A stretch of 64,000 nt of DNA from JBCBSK01 sp965250105. GTDB taxonomy: Bacteria; Pseudomonadota; Alphaproteobacteria; Rhizobiales; Tepidamorphaceae. The position numbers and the translations under genes are program-made. The notes under the pieces were generated by a model that saw nothing but the letters and a program-made list of their open reading frames with translations, did not search any database and was not told the DNA's origin. The stretch spans positions 1,426,001 to 1,490,000 of the forward strand of contig OZ252290.1 in the NCBI GenBank assembly GCA_965250105.1, written 5' to 3'. Of the stretch, positions 44,636 through 55,078 are shown piece by piece. Position 1 is the stretch's first letter; each line of letters starts with the position of its first letter.

Positions 44636-45835
44636 TCAGGCCCGGACCGGCAGCGCGGTCTCGACCAGGCTCGCCCAATAGCTGACGCCATAGGCCATGG
44701 CATCGTCGTTGAAATCATATTGCGGCGTGTGGACCATATGGCCGCCCTTCTCGCCCGGCATGCCATTGCCGAGGAAGATGTAGGAGCCGGGCTTCTCGTT
44801 CAGCATGTAGGAGAAGTCCTCGCCGCCCATCTTCGGCGCCACATTGTCGTCGACCCGATCGTCGCCGACGATCTTGCGGGCCGCGTCCGCCGCGAGCCGG
44901 GTCTCGTCGGCGCTGTTCACCGTCGCCGGATAGTTGCGGATGTAGTCGATCTGGGCCGATGCGTCGAAGGCCAGCGCGACGCTTTCGACGATCCGCTTCA
45001 ACTCGGTTTCGGCGAGATCGCGCACATCCGGCAGGAAGGTGCGCACGGTGCCGCCGAGCTCGACATGTTCGGGGATGACGTTGAAGGCGTCGCCGGCGCG
45101 GAAGATCGTCGTCGACACGACGACCTGCTCGATCGGATCGACCCGACGCGAGGCGATCGACTGCAGCGCGGTGACGGCATGGGCGCCGATCAGGATCGGG
45201 TCGCGGGCATATTGCGGCATCGCCGCGTGGCTACCCTTGCCCTCGATGCGGATCTTGAACTCGTCGGTCGCCGCCATGGTGGGGCCGATGCGCATGGCGA
45301 CCGAGCCGACGGGCATGCCGGGCATGTTGTGCATCCCATAGACGCCCTCGACCGGGAAACGCTCGAACAGGCCTTCCTTGACCATCACGCGGCCGCCGCC
45401 GCCGCCCTCCTCGGCCGGCTGGAAGATGAGATAGACCGTGCCGTCGAAGGCGTCGCGATTGTCGACCAGCCAGCGCGCCGCGCCCAGAAGCATGGTCGTG
45501 TGGCCGTCATGGCCGCAGGCATGCATCTTGCCCGCCACGGTCGACTTATGGCCGAAATCGTTCATCTCCTCGATCGGCAGCGCGTCCATGTCGGCGCGCA
45601 GGCCGATGGCCCGGTTAGAGCCACCGCCGGCCCCGCCGGTGCCGCGCACCACCGCCACGACGCCGGTCTTGGCGATCCCGGTATGGATCTCGTCGACGCC
45701 ATAAGCCTTCAGCCGGTCGGCGACGATCTCGGCGGTGCGGGTTTCCTGGAAGCCGAGTTCGGGATGGGCGTGCAGATCGCGGCGCAGGGTGATCAGATCG
45801 TCGAGATAGGGCTCGATTTCGGGCTTCAGCGGCAT
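44636..45835 (-). CDS. M20 family amidohydrolase (aminoacylase/hippurate hydrolase type)
   Basis: A 399-residue metallohydrolase. Metal ligands appear in LRRDLHAHPELGFQETRTAE, KMHACGHDGHTTMLLGAARW and FQPAEEGGGGGRVMV; the GKGSHAAMPQYARDPI stretch is the dimerisation-domain hallmark and MGGEDFSYML the C-terminal ligand. It would hydrolyse N-acyl amino acids or small amide-linked substrates in the cytoplasm. It is the last gene of the peptide-importer operon (55 bp after the double ATPase), so it probably processes the imported molecule. Confidence 0.92.
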   Translation of the reverse strand: MPLKPEIEPYLDDLITLRRDLHAHPELGFQETRTAEIVADRLKAYGVDEIHTGIAKTGVVAVVRGTGGAGGGSNRAIGLRADMDALPIEEMNDFGHKSTVAGKMHACGHDGHTTMLLGAARWLVDNRDAFDGTVYLIFQPAEEGGGGGRVMVKEGLFERFPVEGVYGMHNMPGMPVGSVAMRIGPTMAATDEFKIRIEGKGSHAAMPQYARDPILIGAHAVTALQSIASRRVDPIEQVVVSTTIFRAGDAFNVIPEHVELGGTVRTFLPDVRDLAETELKRIVESVALAFDASAQIDYIRNYPATVNSADETRLAADAARKIVGDDRVDDNVAPKMGGEDFSYMLNEKPGSYIFLGNGMPGEKGGHMVHTPQYDFNDDAMAYGVSYWASLVETALPVRA

Positions 45836-45890
45836 CTTTCGGTCCTTTCGGCAGATCGCGCCCGAAGCATCGCCCCGGGTGATGCGGAGA

Positions 45891-47606
<1,716 letters not shown>

Positions 47607-47611
47607 CCGGC

Positions 47612-48616
47612 CTACCTCAGTTTCGGGTTCAGGGCGTCGCGCAGCCAGTCGCCGAGCAGGTTGACCGACAGCGCCAGCGCCAGAAGCGCCAGCGAGGGGA
47701 ACAGGATGATCCACCATTCGCCGGAGAACATGAACTGGCGGCCGATACGGATCAGCGTGCCGAGCGAGGGCTGGGTCGGCGGCACGCCGACGCCGAGGAA
47801 GGACAGCGTCGCCTCGGCGATGATGGCGAGCGCCAGCCCGATCGTGGCGATGACCAGCACCGGCCCCATGACGTTGGGCAGAACATGGCGCAGGATGATC
47901 AGCGGCGACGGCAGCCCGATCACGCGCGCCGCCTGGACATATTCCTTGGAGCGCTCGACCAGCGTGGCGCCGCGCACGGTGCGGGCATATTGCACCCAGT
48001 CGCTGAGCCCGATGGAGACGATCAGGACCCAGATCGCCATCTCCTCGCGATAGGCCGGCGGGATGACGCCGCGCGCGATGCCGAAGATCAACAGCGCGAT
48101 CAGGATCGAGGGAAAGGTCAGCTGCACGTCGGCGATGCGCATGATGACGCCGTCGACCCAGCCCCCGACATAGCCGGCGACGAGGCCGAGACCGACGCCG
48201 AGCACCATGGCGAACAGGACCGCCAGGCCGCCGACCAGCAGCGAGATGCGTGAGCCGTAGAGGATGGCCGAGAACAGGTCGCGCCCCTGGTCGTCGGTGC
48301 CGAGCCAGTAGACATTGCCGGTGAAGGCGTTCGGCTCCATCGGCGGGGTGAAGCCGTCCATCAGGTTCAGCGTCGCGGCGTTGAAGGGTTCGTGCGGCGC
48401 GATCCAGGGCGCGAACACCGCGCCGAACACCATGATGACGACCACGATCGCGGCGACGACGGTGATGGGCGAACGGCGGAAGGAGAAATAGATGTCCGAA
48501 TCGAGCGCCCGCGCGAACCAGGACGGCGGCCGCTCGATATAGTGGTCGTCGGCGGGCGGCTGGCCTTCCTTGACCTTTTCGGAAATCGGGTCGTCATCGA
48601 ACGGGCGATCGGTCAC
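47612..48616 (-). CDS. Dipeptide-type ABC transporter permease (DppC-like), GTG start
   Basis: A 334-residue permease. A hydrophilic N-terminal tail of about 45 residues precedes a first membrane segment (VVAAIVVVIMVFGAVFAPWI), followed by the periplasmic loop with YWLGTDDQGRDLFSAILYGS, the DppC hallmark, and the BPD_transp_1 core with the EAA loop EYVQAARVIGLPSPLIILRH. It starts at GTG 48616, 8 bp after the DppB stop; no ATG gives a better N-terminus. It pairs with the DppB-like permease to form the channel. Confidence 0.92.
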   Translation of the reverse strand: MTDRPFDDDPISEKVKEGQPPADDHYIERPPSWFARALDSDIYFSFRRSPITVVAAIVVVIMVFGAVFAPWIAPHEPFNAATLNLMDGFTPPMEPNAFTGNVYWLGTDDQGRDLFSAILYGSRISLLVGGLAVLFAMVLGVGLGLVAGYVGGWVDGVIMRIADVQLTFPSILIALLIFGIARGVIPPAYREEMAIWVLIVSIGLSDWVQYARTVRGATLVERSKEYVQAARVIGLPSPLIILRHVLPNVMGPVLVIATIGLALAIIAEATLSFLGVGVPPTQPSLGTLIRIGRQFMFSGEWWIILFPSLALLALALSVNLLGDWLRDALNPKLR

Positions 48617-48624
48617 GGCGGGCC

Positions 48625-49605
48625 TCAGCGGGTTGCCGTGCGCGCGACCCTGAGCCGCGGGTCGACGACGTAATAGAGAATGTCGACGATCAGATTGACC
48701 ACGACGAAGAACAGGGCGATCAGCATCAGATAGGTCGCCATGACGGGGATATCGACGAATTCGATCGAATTGATGAACAGCAATCCGACGCCGGGCCACT
48801 GGAACACCGTCTCGGTGATGATCGCGAAGGCGATGATCGAGCCAAGCTGCAGGCCGGTGATGGTGATGACCGGGATCAGCGTATTCTTCAGCGCATGGCC
48901 GAAATGGATCGCCCGGTCGTTGAGCCCGCGCGCGCGGGCGAATTTGATGTAGTCGGTGCGCAGGACTTCGAGCATTTCGGCGCGCACCAACCGCATGATC
49001 AGCGTCATCTGATAGAGCCCGAGCGTGATCGCCGGCAGGATCAGCGATTTGAGCCCGGATTCGGTCAGGAATCCGGTGCGCCAGCCACCGATATCGACGG
49101 TCTCGCCCCGACCGAAGGATGGCAGCACGCCGAGTTCCACCGCGAAGATCCAGATGAGGAAGATGCCGATCAGGAAGGTCGGCAGCGACACGCCGATCAG
49201 CGATGACGTCATGATGAAGTTCGACAGCGCCCCGGATCGGTTGAGCGCGGTATAGACGCCCAGCCCGATGCCGACGAACAGCGCGAAGAAGCCCGACACC
49301 ATGGCCAGTTCGAGCGTCGCCGGCAGGCGCTCGGCGATGACGTCGGCGACCGGCCGGCCGAGCCGGTAGCTGACGCCGAACTCGCCCTGCGCCGCGCCGG
49401 CGAGGAATTTCGCATATTGTACGACGAAGGGATCGTTCAGCCCGAGCCGCTCGCGCAGATCGGCGACGTCCTGCACGGTGCGCTCCTGGCCGAGCATGTT
49501 CTCGACCGGATCGCCGACGAAGCGGAACAGGGAAAAGGCGACCAGCCCCACCGTCAGCATGACAATGACGGACTGGGCGAGCCGTTGCAGGATGAATGCG
49601 ATCAT
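48625..49605 (-). CDS. Dipeptide-type ABC transporter permease (DppB-like)
   Basis: A 326-residue permease. MIAFILQRLAQSVIVMLTVG is the first membrane segment, RERLGLNDPFVVQYAKFLAG the family-specific periplasmic stretch, and YIKFARARGLNDRAIHFGHA the EAA loop, ending in VDILYYVVDPRLRV. Six membrane segments are expected. It is placed 55 bp after the binding-protein gene, across a perfect stem-loop, and 8 bp before the DppC-like gene. Confidence 0.93.
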   Translation of the reverse strand: MIAFILQRLAQSVIVMLTVGLVAFSLFRFVGDPVENMLGQERTVQDVADLRERLGLNDPFVVQYAKFLAGAAQGEFGVSYRLGRPVADVIAERLPATLELAMVSGFFALFVGIGLGVYTALNRSGALSNFIMTSSLIGVSLPTFLIGIFLIWIFAVELGVLPSFGRGETVDIGGWRTGFLTESGLKSLILPAITLGLYQMTLIMRLVRAEMLEVLRTDYIKFARARGLNDRAIHFGHALKNTLIPVITITGLQLGSIIAFAIITETVFQWPGVGLLFINSIEFVDIPVMATYLMLIALFFVVVNLIVDILYYVVDPRLRVARTATR

Positions 49606-49623
49606 GGCGCCGGTTCAGGCGCC

Positions 49624-49647
49624 GCGGGCGATCGCTCGATCGCCCGC
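49624..49647 (-). terminator. Perfect stem-loop after the peptide-binding-protein gene
   Basis: GCGGGCGATCG-CT-CGATCGCCCGC: an 11-bp perfect palindromic arm in the 55-bp gap between binding protein and permease. There is no T tract, so RNA stabilisation or partial termination is likely, as at 6449-6480. Confidence 0.7.
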
Positions 49648-49660
49648 GACGTCCCGACCC

Positions 49661-51247
49661 TCAGTTCGAGAAGGTCAGGAACTTGAAGTGCGGCTGGTCT
49701 TCCGGCTGGACCGGGAAGTCGATGTCCGACCGCATGCCCCAGTTCAGCACCTGGTGGTGGACCGGCAGGTAGATGATCTCGTCCTGCACCACGTTCCAGA
49801 TGTCGGCGATCGCATTGTTGCGGGCGTCGAGATCGGTCATCGTCGCCAGGGCCTGGATTTGCGCGTCCAGTTCCGGATTGGAATAGCGCGTGGCGTTCCA
49901 CGATCCGTAATTGTCGTCGCTGGTGTGGACCAGGAAGTTGAAGACATATTCGGAATCGAAGGTCGGCACGCCCCAGCCGAGCATGTAGAAGTCGGTTTCC
50001 CGGTTGGAGATCAGCGGGAAGTGGTTCGCCTTGGTCTGGGCGACCAGGTTCGTCGTGATGCCGATCTGGCCCATCATGCCGACGATCGCCTGGCAGATCG
50101 CCTCATCATTGATGTAGCGGTCGTTCGGGCAGTGCAGAGTCACCTCGAAACCGTCGCCATAGCCGGCTTCCTCCATCAGCGCCTTGGCGGCCTCGATGTC
50201 GGTCTCCGGATAGGCGTCGAGTTCCTGCGTCCAGCCATTGACGAAGGGCGGCATGATGACGCCGGCCGGGCGCGACTGGCCGCGCATGACGACCTGCTGG
50301 ATGGCCTCGCGGTTGATCGCGATGTTCATCGCCTCGCGCACGCGGCGGTCGGCGAAGGGGTTGGCGCCCTCGACGGAATCGTTGACGAGGTCGTCGTCAC
50401 CGACATTCATGCCGAAGAAGATGACCCGGTTCTGCGGCGCGGTGACGACCTGGAGCGCGTCATCGGCATCGACGCGGGCCAGATCCTGAACCGGCACGTC
50501 CTGGATGAAGTCGACCTCGCCCGACAGGAGCGCGGCGACGCGGGTCGCCTGATCCTGGATCGGGGTAAAGACGATCTCCGTGACTTCCAGCGGGAACTGG
50601 CCGATGCCCCAATAGTCCGGATTGGCCGTCAGCACGGTACGGGTGTCGGGCTCGCGGCTGTCGACCATGAAGGCGCCGGTGCCGTTGGCGTTGCGCACGG
50701 CGAAGGTTTCCTCGCCGCCCTCGAAGTCCTGCGGCGTTTCGACGCCGTTCGCCTCGGACCAGTCCTTGTCCATGATGAACAGATTGGTGAGGTTGGACGG
50801 CAGGATCGGATTGGCGCCGCCGGTCTTGATCTGGATCGTGTAGTCGTCGACCGGCACCACCTCGGTGACCGATGCCAGGAGTTCCTTCATGTCGGACGCG
50901 GGCATCTTGGCGCGGTTCATCGAGAACACGACGTCCTCGGCGGTGAACGGACTGCCATCGTGGAAGGTCACGCCTTCGCGCAGCTTGAACTCCCAGATCG
51001 TCGGGTCTTCCGTCGGCTGCCAGGAGGTGGCGAGCGCCGGAATGATCTGACCCTGCATGTCGCGCTGCAGCAGCGGTTCGTAGATCTGATGCGCCAGGGT
51101 GTGGGTGGGGCCTTCGTTCTGGGCGTGCGGATCGAGCGTCAGCGAATCGCCCGCGCGCGCCCAGCGCAGCGTTTCGGCGTTGGCGGCGGTCGCGATCATC
51201 GTGGTCGCGAGCAACGCGGCGGTCACGCCATAGAGCGTGGTTTTCAT
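49661..51247 (-). CDS. ABC transporter substrate-binding protein, peptide type (SBP family 5)
   Basis: A 528-residue periplasmic receptor. The signal peptide MKTTLYGVTAALLATTMIAT ends near ANA. The mature protein begins ETLRWARAGDSLTLDPHAQN, and the family 5 signature is TWQPTEDPTIWEFKLREGV with FHDGSPFTAEDVVFSMNRAK. Length matches DppA (about 535). It should deliver di- or oligopeptides or another N-substituted compound; the downstream amidohydrolase suggests an acyl amino acid or capped peptide. GGAGGA lies before the ATG at 51247. Confidence 0.92.
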   Translation of the reverse strand: MKTTLYGVTAALLATTMIATAANAETLRWARAGDSLTLDPHAQNEGPTHTLAHQIYEPLLQRDMQGQIIPALATSWQPTEDPTIWEFKLREGVTFHDGSPFTAEDVVFSMNRAKMPASDMKELLASVTEVVPVDDYTIQIKTGGANPILPSNLTNLFIMDKDWSEANGVETPQDFEGGEETFAVRNANGTGAFMVDSREPDTRTVLTANPDYWGIGQFPLEVTEIVFTPIQDQATRVAALLSGEVDFIQDVPVQDLARVDADDALQVVTAPQNRVIFFGMNVGDDDLVNDSVEGANPFADRRVREAMNIAINREAIQQVVMRGQSRPAGVIMPPFVNGWTQELDAYPETDIEAAKALMEEAGYGDGFEVTLHCPNDRYINDEAICQAIVGMMGQIGITTNLVAQTKANHFPLISNRETDFYMLGWGVPTFDSEYVFNFLVHTSDDNYGSWNATRYSNPELDAQIQALATMTDLDARNNAIADIWNVVQDEIIYLPVHHQVLNWGMRSDIDFPVQPEDQPHFKFLTFSN

Positions 51248-51387
51248 CCTGTCCTCCTGTGGAACTGTATCCCGCCTTCTTGGACGGTTGACCTGGTACT
51301 ATATCCGCGCAAGTGCGGATGTCACCTGCCTATCACGCACACGTCATGGTTTTATCCGCCAAGCGTCGCGGAAGCCCGACGGGCCGG

Positions 51388-52197
51388 TCATTTGGGCGCG
51401 GCGAGCCGGGCGAGATCGAAGCCCGAGATCTCCGCGACCAGCTCGGCGCAGGCCGCCGCCTGATGGGCGATCACGCGCGCGCCGGCCTCTGCGGTGGCGC
51501 CGGCGGCATCGCCCATGGCGCCCGCCTCATGGAGGTCCTCGGTGCGCCAGCCGAACGGGAACGACCCGCCGCTGCCGAGCCAGCGCATCTCCCGCGCGAG
51601 ATCGGCGCCCAGCGAGCGGAAGTTCGCCGCCTGCGTCCTGTCGACGAGATCGGGCCTGAGATGCAGCATCATCGCCGTCTCGATCTGGCCGGCATGGATG
51701 CCGAAACGGATCTCGTCCTCGGAAAAAAGCCCTTCCGGCACATCGAAACGGGGCCAATGCCCGGCGACCGCGAAGACATCGTGGTCGAGCCTCAGGCGCC
51801 GGGTGGCGATGCCGATCGCCTCGCTGTTGCCGCCATGCGACGACAGCACCAGAAGCTTGCGGAAGCCGGACCGGGCGACCGAGGCACCGATCTCGCCAAG
51901 CGTCGCGATCAGGGTTTCGGCGCTCACGGTCAAGGTGCCGGGAAAGCCCTGATGCTCGTCGCTCTTGCCGATCGCGACCTGCGGCACCGCGAGCGCCGGA
52001 ATGCCGTCATCGAGCAGAGCGAACATCTCGGCGAGCAATGCCTCGCCGAGCATGCGGTCGACGCCGAAGGGAAGATGCGGGCCATGCTGCTCGACCGCGG
52101 CGACCGGCAGGATGACCACGGTCCGCTCGCGATCCAGCGCGGCCAGCTGGTCGGGTCGCCTCGTGGTCCAGAAGCGGTGGCTGATATCGCGCGTCAC
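51388..52197 (-). CDS. Creatininase-family amidohydrolase
   Basis: A 269-residue metal-dependent amidase. PVAAVEQHGPHLPFGVD holds the first metal ligands (Glu, His, Asp), DEHQGFPGTLTVSAETLIAT follows, LSSHGGNSEAI holds another His, and HAGQIETAMMLHLRP holds the Glu near residue 175. The family includes creatinine amidohydrolase and several enzymes acting on cyclic amides and formyl-containing substrates. It lies 140 bp upstream of the binding-protein gene on the same strand and probably belongs to the operon or its regulon. Confidence 0.88.
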   Translation of the reverse strand: MTRDISHRFWTTRRPDQLAALDRERTVVILPVAAVEQHGPHLPFGVDRMLGEALLAEMFALLDDGIPALAVPQVAIGKSDEHQGFPGTLTVSAETLIATLGEIGASVARSGFRKLLVLSSHGGNSEAIGIATRRLRLDHDVFAVAGHWPRFDVPEGLFSEDEIRFGIHAGQIETAMMLHLRPDLVDRTQAANFRSLGADLAREMRWLGSGGSFPFGWRTEDLHEAGAMGDAAGATAEAGARVIAHQAAACAELVAEISGFDLARLAAPK

Positions 52198-52240
52198 GGC
52201 GGTTCCCTCTCTACGTCGCCGCCACGGAGCCCGAAATCAC

Positions 52241-52813
52241 TCAGGCGCGCGGCGGCGGGATCCGGCCCAATACCACGATCTGGCCGTTGTCGTCGGTGCC
52301 GACCACGATACTTTCCCCCTCGCGCGGCTTGAAGCCGACAAGCGCCTGGATGTTCTGCCAGTGGGTCACCATGGCCAGCACATCGGCGCGCGCGGCCTGG
52401 GCGCGGATCAGTTGGCGCAGTTCCGCCGACTGGCCGGGCTCGCGCGAGGGCACGTTGTGGAAGGTGTTCAGCGCGCGATAGGGCTCGACGCCATCGCCGA
52501 AGGCGAGCCGTGCGGTATCGAGACAGCGGCACCATTCGGACGACAGCACCCGGCCGACATCGACCCCGGCGCGGCGATACATATTGCCGAGCACCTCGGC
52601 CTCGCGGCGGCCGCGTTCCGACAGAAGCCGCTGGGTCGAGCAATCATCGAGGCGGACATTGGTGAACTCCTGGCCGGTGTCGGGCGCGCTGGTGTGGCGG
52701 ATCAGCGCCACGACGCCGCCGGCCTTGAGCGCGGTCCAGCCATCCTGCGCGGCCTCGGCCACCCCCCCGCCCAGACCGACAAGCAGGCATGCCAGCATCA
52801 TGATTCGCAGCAT
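52241..52813 (-). CDS. Secreted histidine phosphatase-superfamily protein
   Basis: A 190-residue protein with a signal peptide (MLRIMMLACLLVGLGGGVAE, then AAA-like cleavage). The catalytic RHG-type motif appears as VALIRHTSAPDTG, an R-H-T variant, near residue 38; the second Arg/His region is LSSEWCRCLDTARLAFGD and VLAMVTHWQNIQALVGF. It probably acts on phosphate esters in the periplasm, though the changed motif makes activity uncertain. The start at 52813 follows GGAGGGG. 43 bp before the creatininase gene, same strand. Confidence 0.82.
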   Translation of the reverse strand: MLRIMMLACLLVGLGGGVAEAAQDGWTALKAGGVVALIRHTSAPDTGQEFTNVRLDDCSTQRLLSERGRREAEVLGNMYRRAGVDVGRVLSSEWCRCLDTARLAFGDGVEPYRALNTFHNVPSREPGQSAELRQLIRAQAARADVLAMVTHWQNIQALVGFKPREGESIVVGTDDNGQIVVLGRIPPPRA

Positions 52814-53011
52814 CCGTTTCCCCTCCATCCAAATGACAATCCCGATGCGCCAGCCACGTCATAGCGGCCGAGCACGACGATTATTTTTCAACCACCGACA
52901 TGTTCGGCATGTCGCGCCGGCAAAGCAATTCCGAAGTTAAATCTGAACGCGCAATCGCTTTGACGCACAGACCAGAGCGTGCACTATTACGCGACCTAAA
53001 CGGGGGTGGCG

Positions 53012-53494
53012 ATGAAGGCGTGGTACGGCGATTCGCTGAGTTATCATTTGCTGCGCGCGGCACGGGTGCACCGGTCGCGTGCCGCCAAGCTGTTGGCCGA
53101 GATCGGATTGCATCCGGGCCAGGAGACGGTGCTGCAGGTCCTGGCCGAGCAGGACGGGCGCACCATGAGCGATCTGTCGACGGCGCTGGCGGTGCAGCCG
53201 CCGACGGTGACCAAGATGGTCAGCCGCATGGGCCAGCAGGGCCTCGTCGAGCGCCGCACCTCGCGGTCCGACGGCCGGTTGATGCATGTCTATCTGACGC
53301 CGACCGGCCGCGAGCGCTCCAAGGACGTCAAGCGGATCTGGAAACAGCTCGAAAAGGAGGCGACCGCCGGGATCAACCCCAAGGACGCCAGGAAACTCGT
53401 CAAGCTGCTCGGCGCGCTGGCCGACGGGTTGTCGACCGCACCGGCCACCCCGCCGGACGAGCCGGCCCCGCCGGTCGAAACGGACGAGGCCTGA
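53012..53494 (+). CDS. MarR-family transcriptional regulator
   Basis: A 160-residue winged-helix repressor. The recognition helix is in TMSDLSTALAVQPPTVTKMV near residue 52, with GLVERRTSRSDGRLMHVYLT as the wing and a C-terminal dimerisation helix. A Pro/Ala tail ends the protein. It starts at the ATG 53012, close behind GGGGGTGG. Divergent from the histidine phosphatase gene (198 bp) and convergent with chrA. The ligand is unknown; the divergent promoter region is the likely target. Confidence 0.92.
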   Translation: MKAWYGDSLSYHLLRAARVHRSRAAKLLAEIGLHPGQETVLQVLAEQDGRTMSDLSTALAVQPPTVTKMVSRMGQQGLVERRTSRSDGRLMHVYLTPTGRERSKDVKRIWKQLEKEATAGINPKDARKLVKLLGALADGLSTAPATPPDEPAPPVETDEA

Positions 53495-53527
53495 GCGCCG
53501 CTTCTCCGGCCGGTCCCCTGACCGCCG

Positions 53528-54871
53528 TCACGCCCCCAGAAGAAAGTGCAAGACGATCCCGGCGAGCGCCGCGCCCGCCAGCGTCACCAATAGTCCGGCG
53601 CGCGCCAGGAAGACGGCGGCGAAGGCCGCGAGCACGAGACCGAGCGACAGCCAGTCGATACTCGCCCAGACCGGCCAGGCCATGTCGATCGGCCCGGCTT
53701 CCAGCCGGCCGACCTCGCGAAACACGACATGCAGCCCGAACCACAGCGACAGATTGGCGATGACGCCGACGACCGCCGCCGTGATGCCCGACAGGGCCGC
53801 CGACACCCGCCGGTTGGATTTCATCCGCTCGATGAAGGGCGCGCCGAGGAAGATCCACAGGAAGCAGGGAACGAAGGTCACCCAGGTGGTCATGACAGCG
53901 GCCAGGATCGCCATCGTATAAGGCGTGAAGGGCTCGGGCGCGCGGAAGCCCGCGAGAAAGCCGACGAACTGGGTCACCATGATCAGCGGACCCGGCGTCG
54001 TCTCGGCGAGGCCGAGACCATCGATCATCTCGCCCGGCGCCATCCAGCCATAGGTGTCGACGGCGGCCTGCGCCATATAGGCGAGAACCGCGTAAGCGCC
54101 GCCGAAGGTGACGACGGCGAGCTGCGAGAAGAACAACCCGACCTCGACCAGGACATGGTTCGGACCGAAGGCGAGTGCCGCCAGCGCGATCGGCGTAAAC
54201 CACAGCGTGCCGAAGATCGCGATCATGCGGATCGACCGGGCGACGAGATTGCCGCCTCCGTCCGCCGCATTGGCGCTCGGCGCCTCGTCCTCGGGGTCGG
54301 CCAGCAGCAGCAGCCCCGCGACACCGGCGGCGATGACGACGATCGGGAACGGCACCTGGAAGATGAAGATGGCGGCGAAGGCCATAGCCGCGAAGGAGAG
54401 TTTCAGGGCCGTGCCGAGCGCGCGCTGGGCGATGCGGATCAGCGCCTGGAACACGATGGCGAGCACGGCGGCCTTGATGCCGAAGAACACGGCATCGACC
54501 AAGGGCGCCTCGCGGAAGGCCACGTAGATGAAGCTCAGCGCCAGCATGACCAGCGCGCCGGGCAGGACGAACAGAATGCCGGCCGCCAGCCCGCCGCGAA
54601 TGCCATGGGTCAGCCAGCCGGTATAGGTGGCCAATTGCTGCGCCTCGGGGCCGGGCAGCAGCATCGCGAAATTCAGCGCGTTGAGATAGCGCTTCTCGTC
54701 GATCCACTTCTTCTCGTCGACCAGGATGCGATGCATCATCGCGATCTGCCCGGCCGGCCCGCCGAAGGACAGAAAGCCGATCTTGGTCCAGACGCCGAGC
54801 AGTTCGGAAAAGGGAATGTCGGCGCGGCCGGGGATCCGGGCCGTGCCGCCGGACGTTTCTGTCGTCGTCAT
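53528..54871 (-). CDS. chrA: Chromate transporter, bidomain ChrA
   Basis: A 447-residue two-domain CHR protein. N-terminal domain: IPFSELLGVWTKIGFLSFGG, PAGQIAMMHRILVDEKKWID and FAMLLPGPEAQQLATYTGW. The C-terminal repeat starts near residue 225 with LVEVGLFFSQLAVVTFGGAY, then GWMAPGEMIDGLGLAETTPG and GPLIMVTQFVGFL. It should export chromate or related oxyanions through the inner membrane. The ATG at 54871 gives the conserved N-terminus. The MarR gene lies convergently at its 3' end; no chrB or chrR is present. Confidence 0.93.
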   Translation of the reverse strand: MTTTETSGGTARIPGRADIPFSELLGVWTKIGFLSFGGPAGQIAMMHRILVDEKKWIDEKRYLNALNFAMLLPGPEAQQLATYTGWLTHGIRGGLAAGILFVLPGALVMLALSFIYVAFREAPLVDAVFFGIKAAVLAIVFQALIRIAQRALGTALKLSFAAMAFAAIFIFQVPFPIVVIAAGVAGLLLLADPEDEAPSANAADGGGNLVARSIRMIAIFGTLWFTPIALAALAFGPNHVLVEVGLFFSQLAVVTFGGAYAVLAYMAQAAVDTYGWMAPGEMIDGLGLAETTPGPLIMVTQFVGFLAGFRAPEPFTPYTMAILAAVMTTWVTFVPCFLWIFLGAPFIERMKSNRRVSAALSGITAAVVGVIANLSLWFGLHVVFREVGRLEAGPIDMAWPVWASIDWLSLGLVLAAFAAVFLARAGLLVTLAGAALAGIVLHFLLGA

Positions 54872-55078
54872 GGTGCCTTTCCAGACCGGCGTGGCACGGC
54901 GATGGCCGGCCGCCGCAAAGGGGATCGCGTCAACGGCCAATAGCCTATAGGAAGCTTTTATGACAGCGGCACGTCAGCCGGCAAAGCGGCTGTCAGAGCC
55001 GGTATGCCTGGCTTGCACGACCGCCGGCGCATGCGACACCCTGCACCCGACCCGCCACCGAAGCCCCGCCCGACCGAC

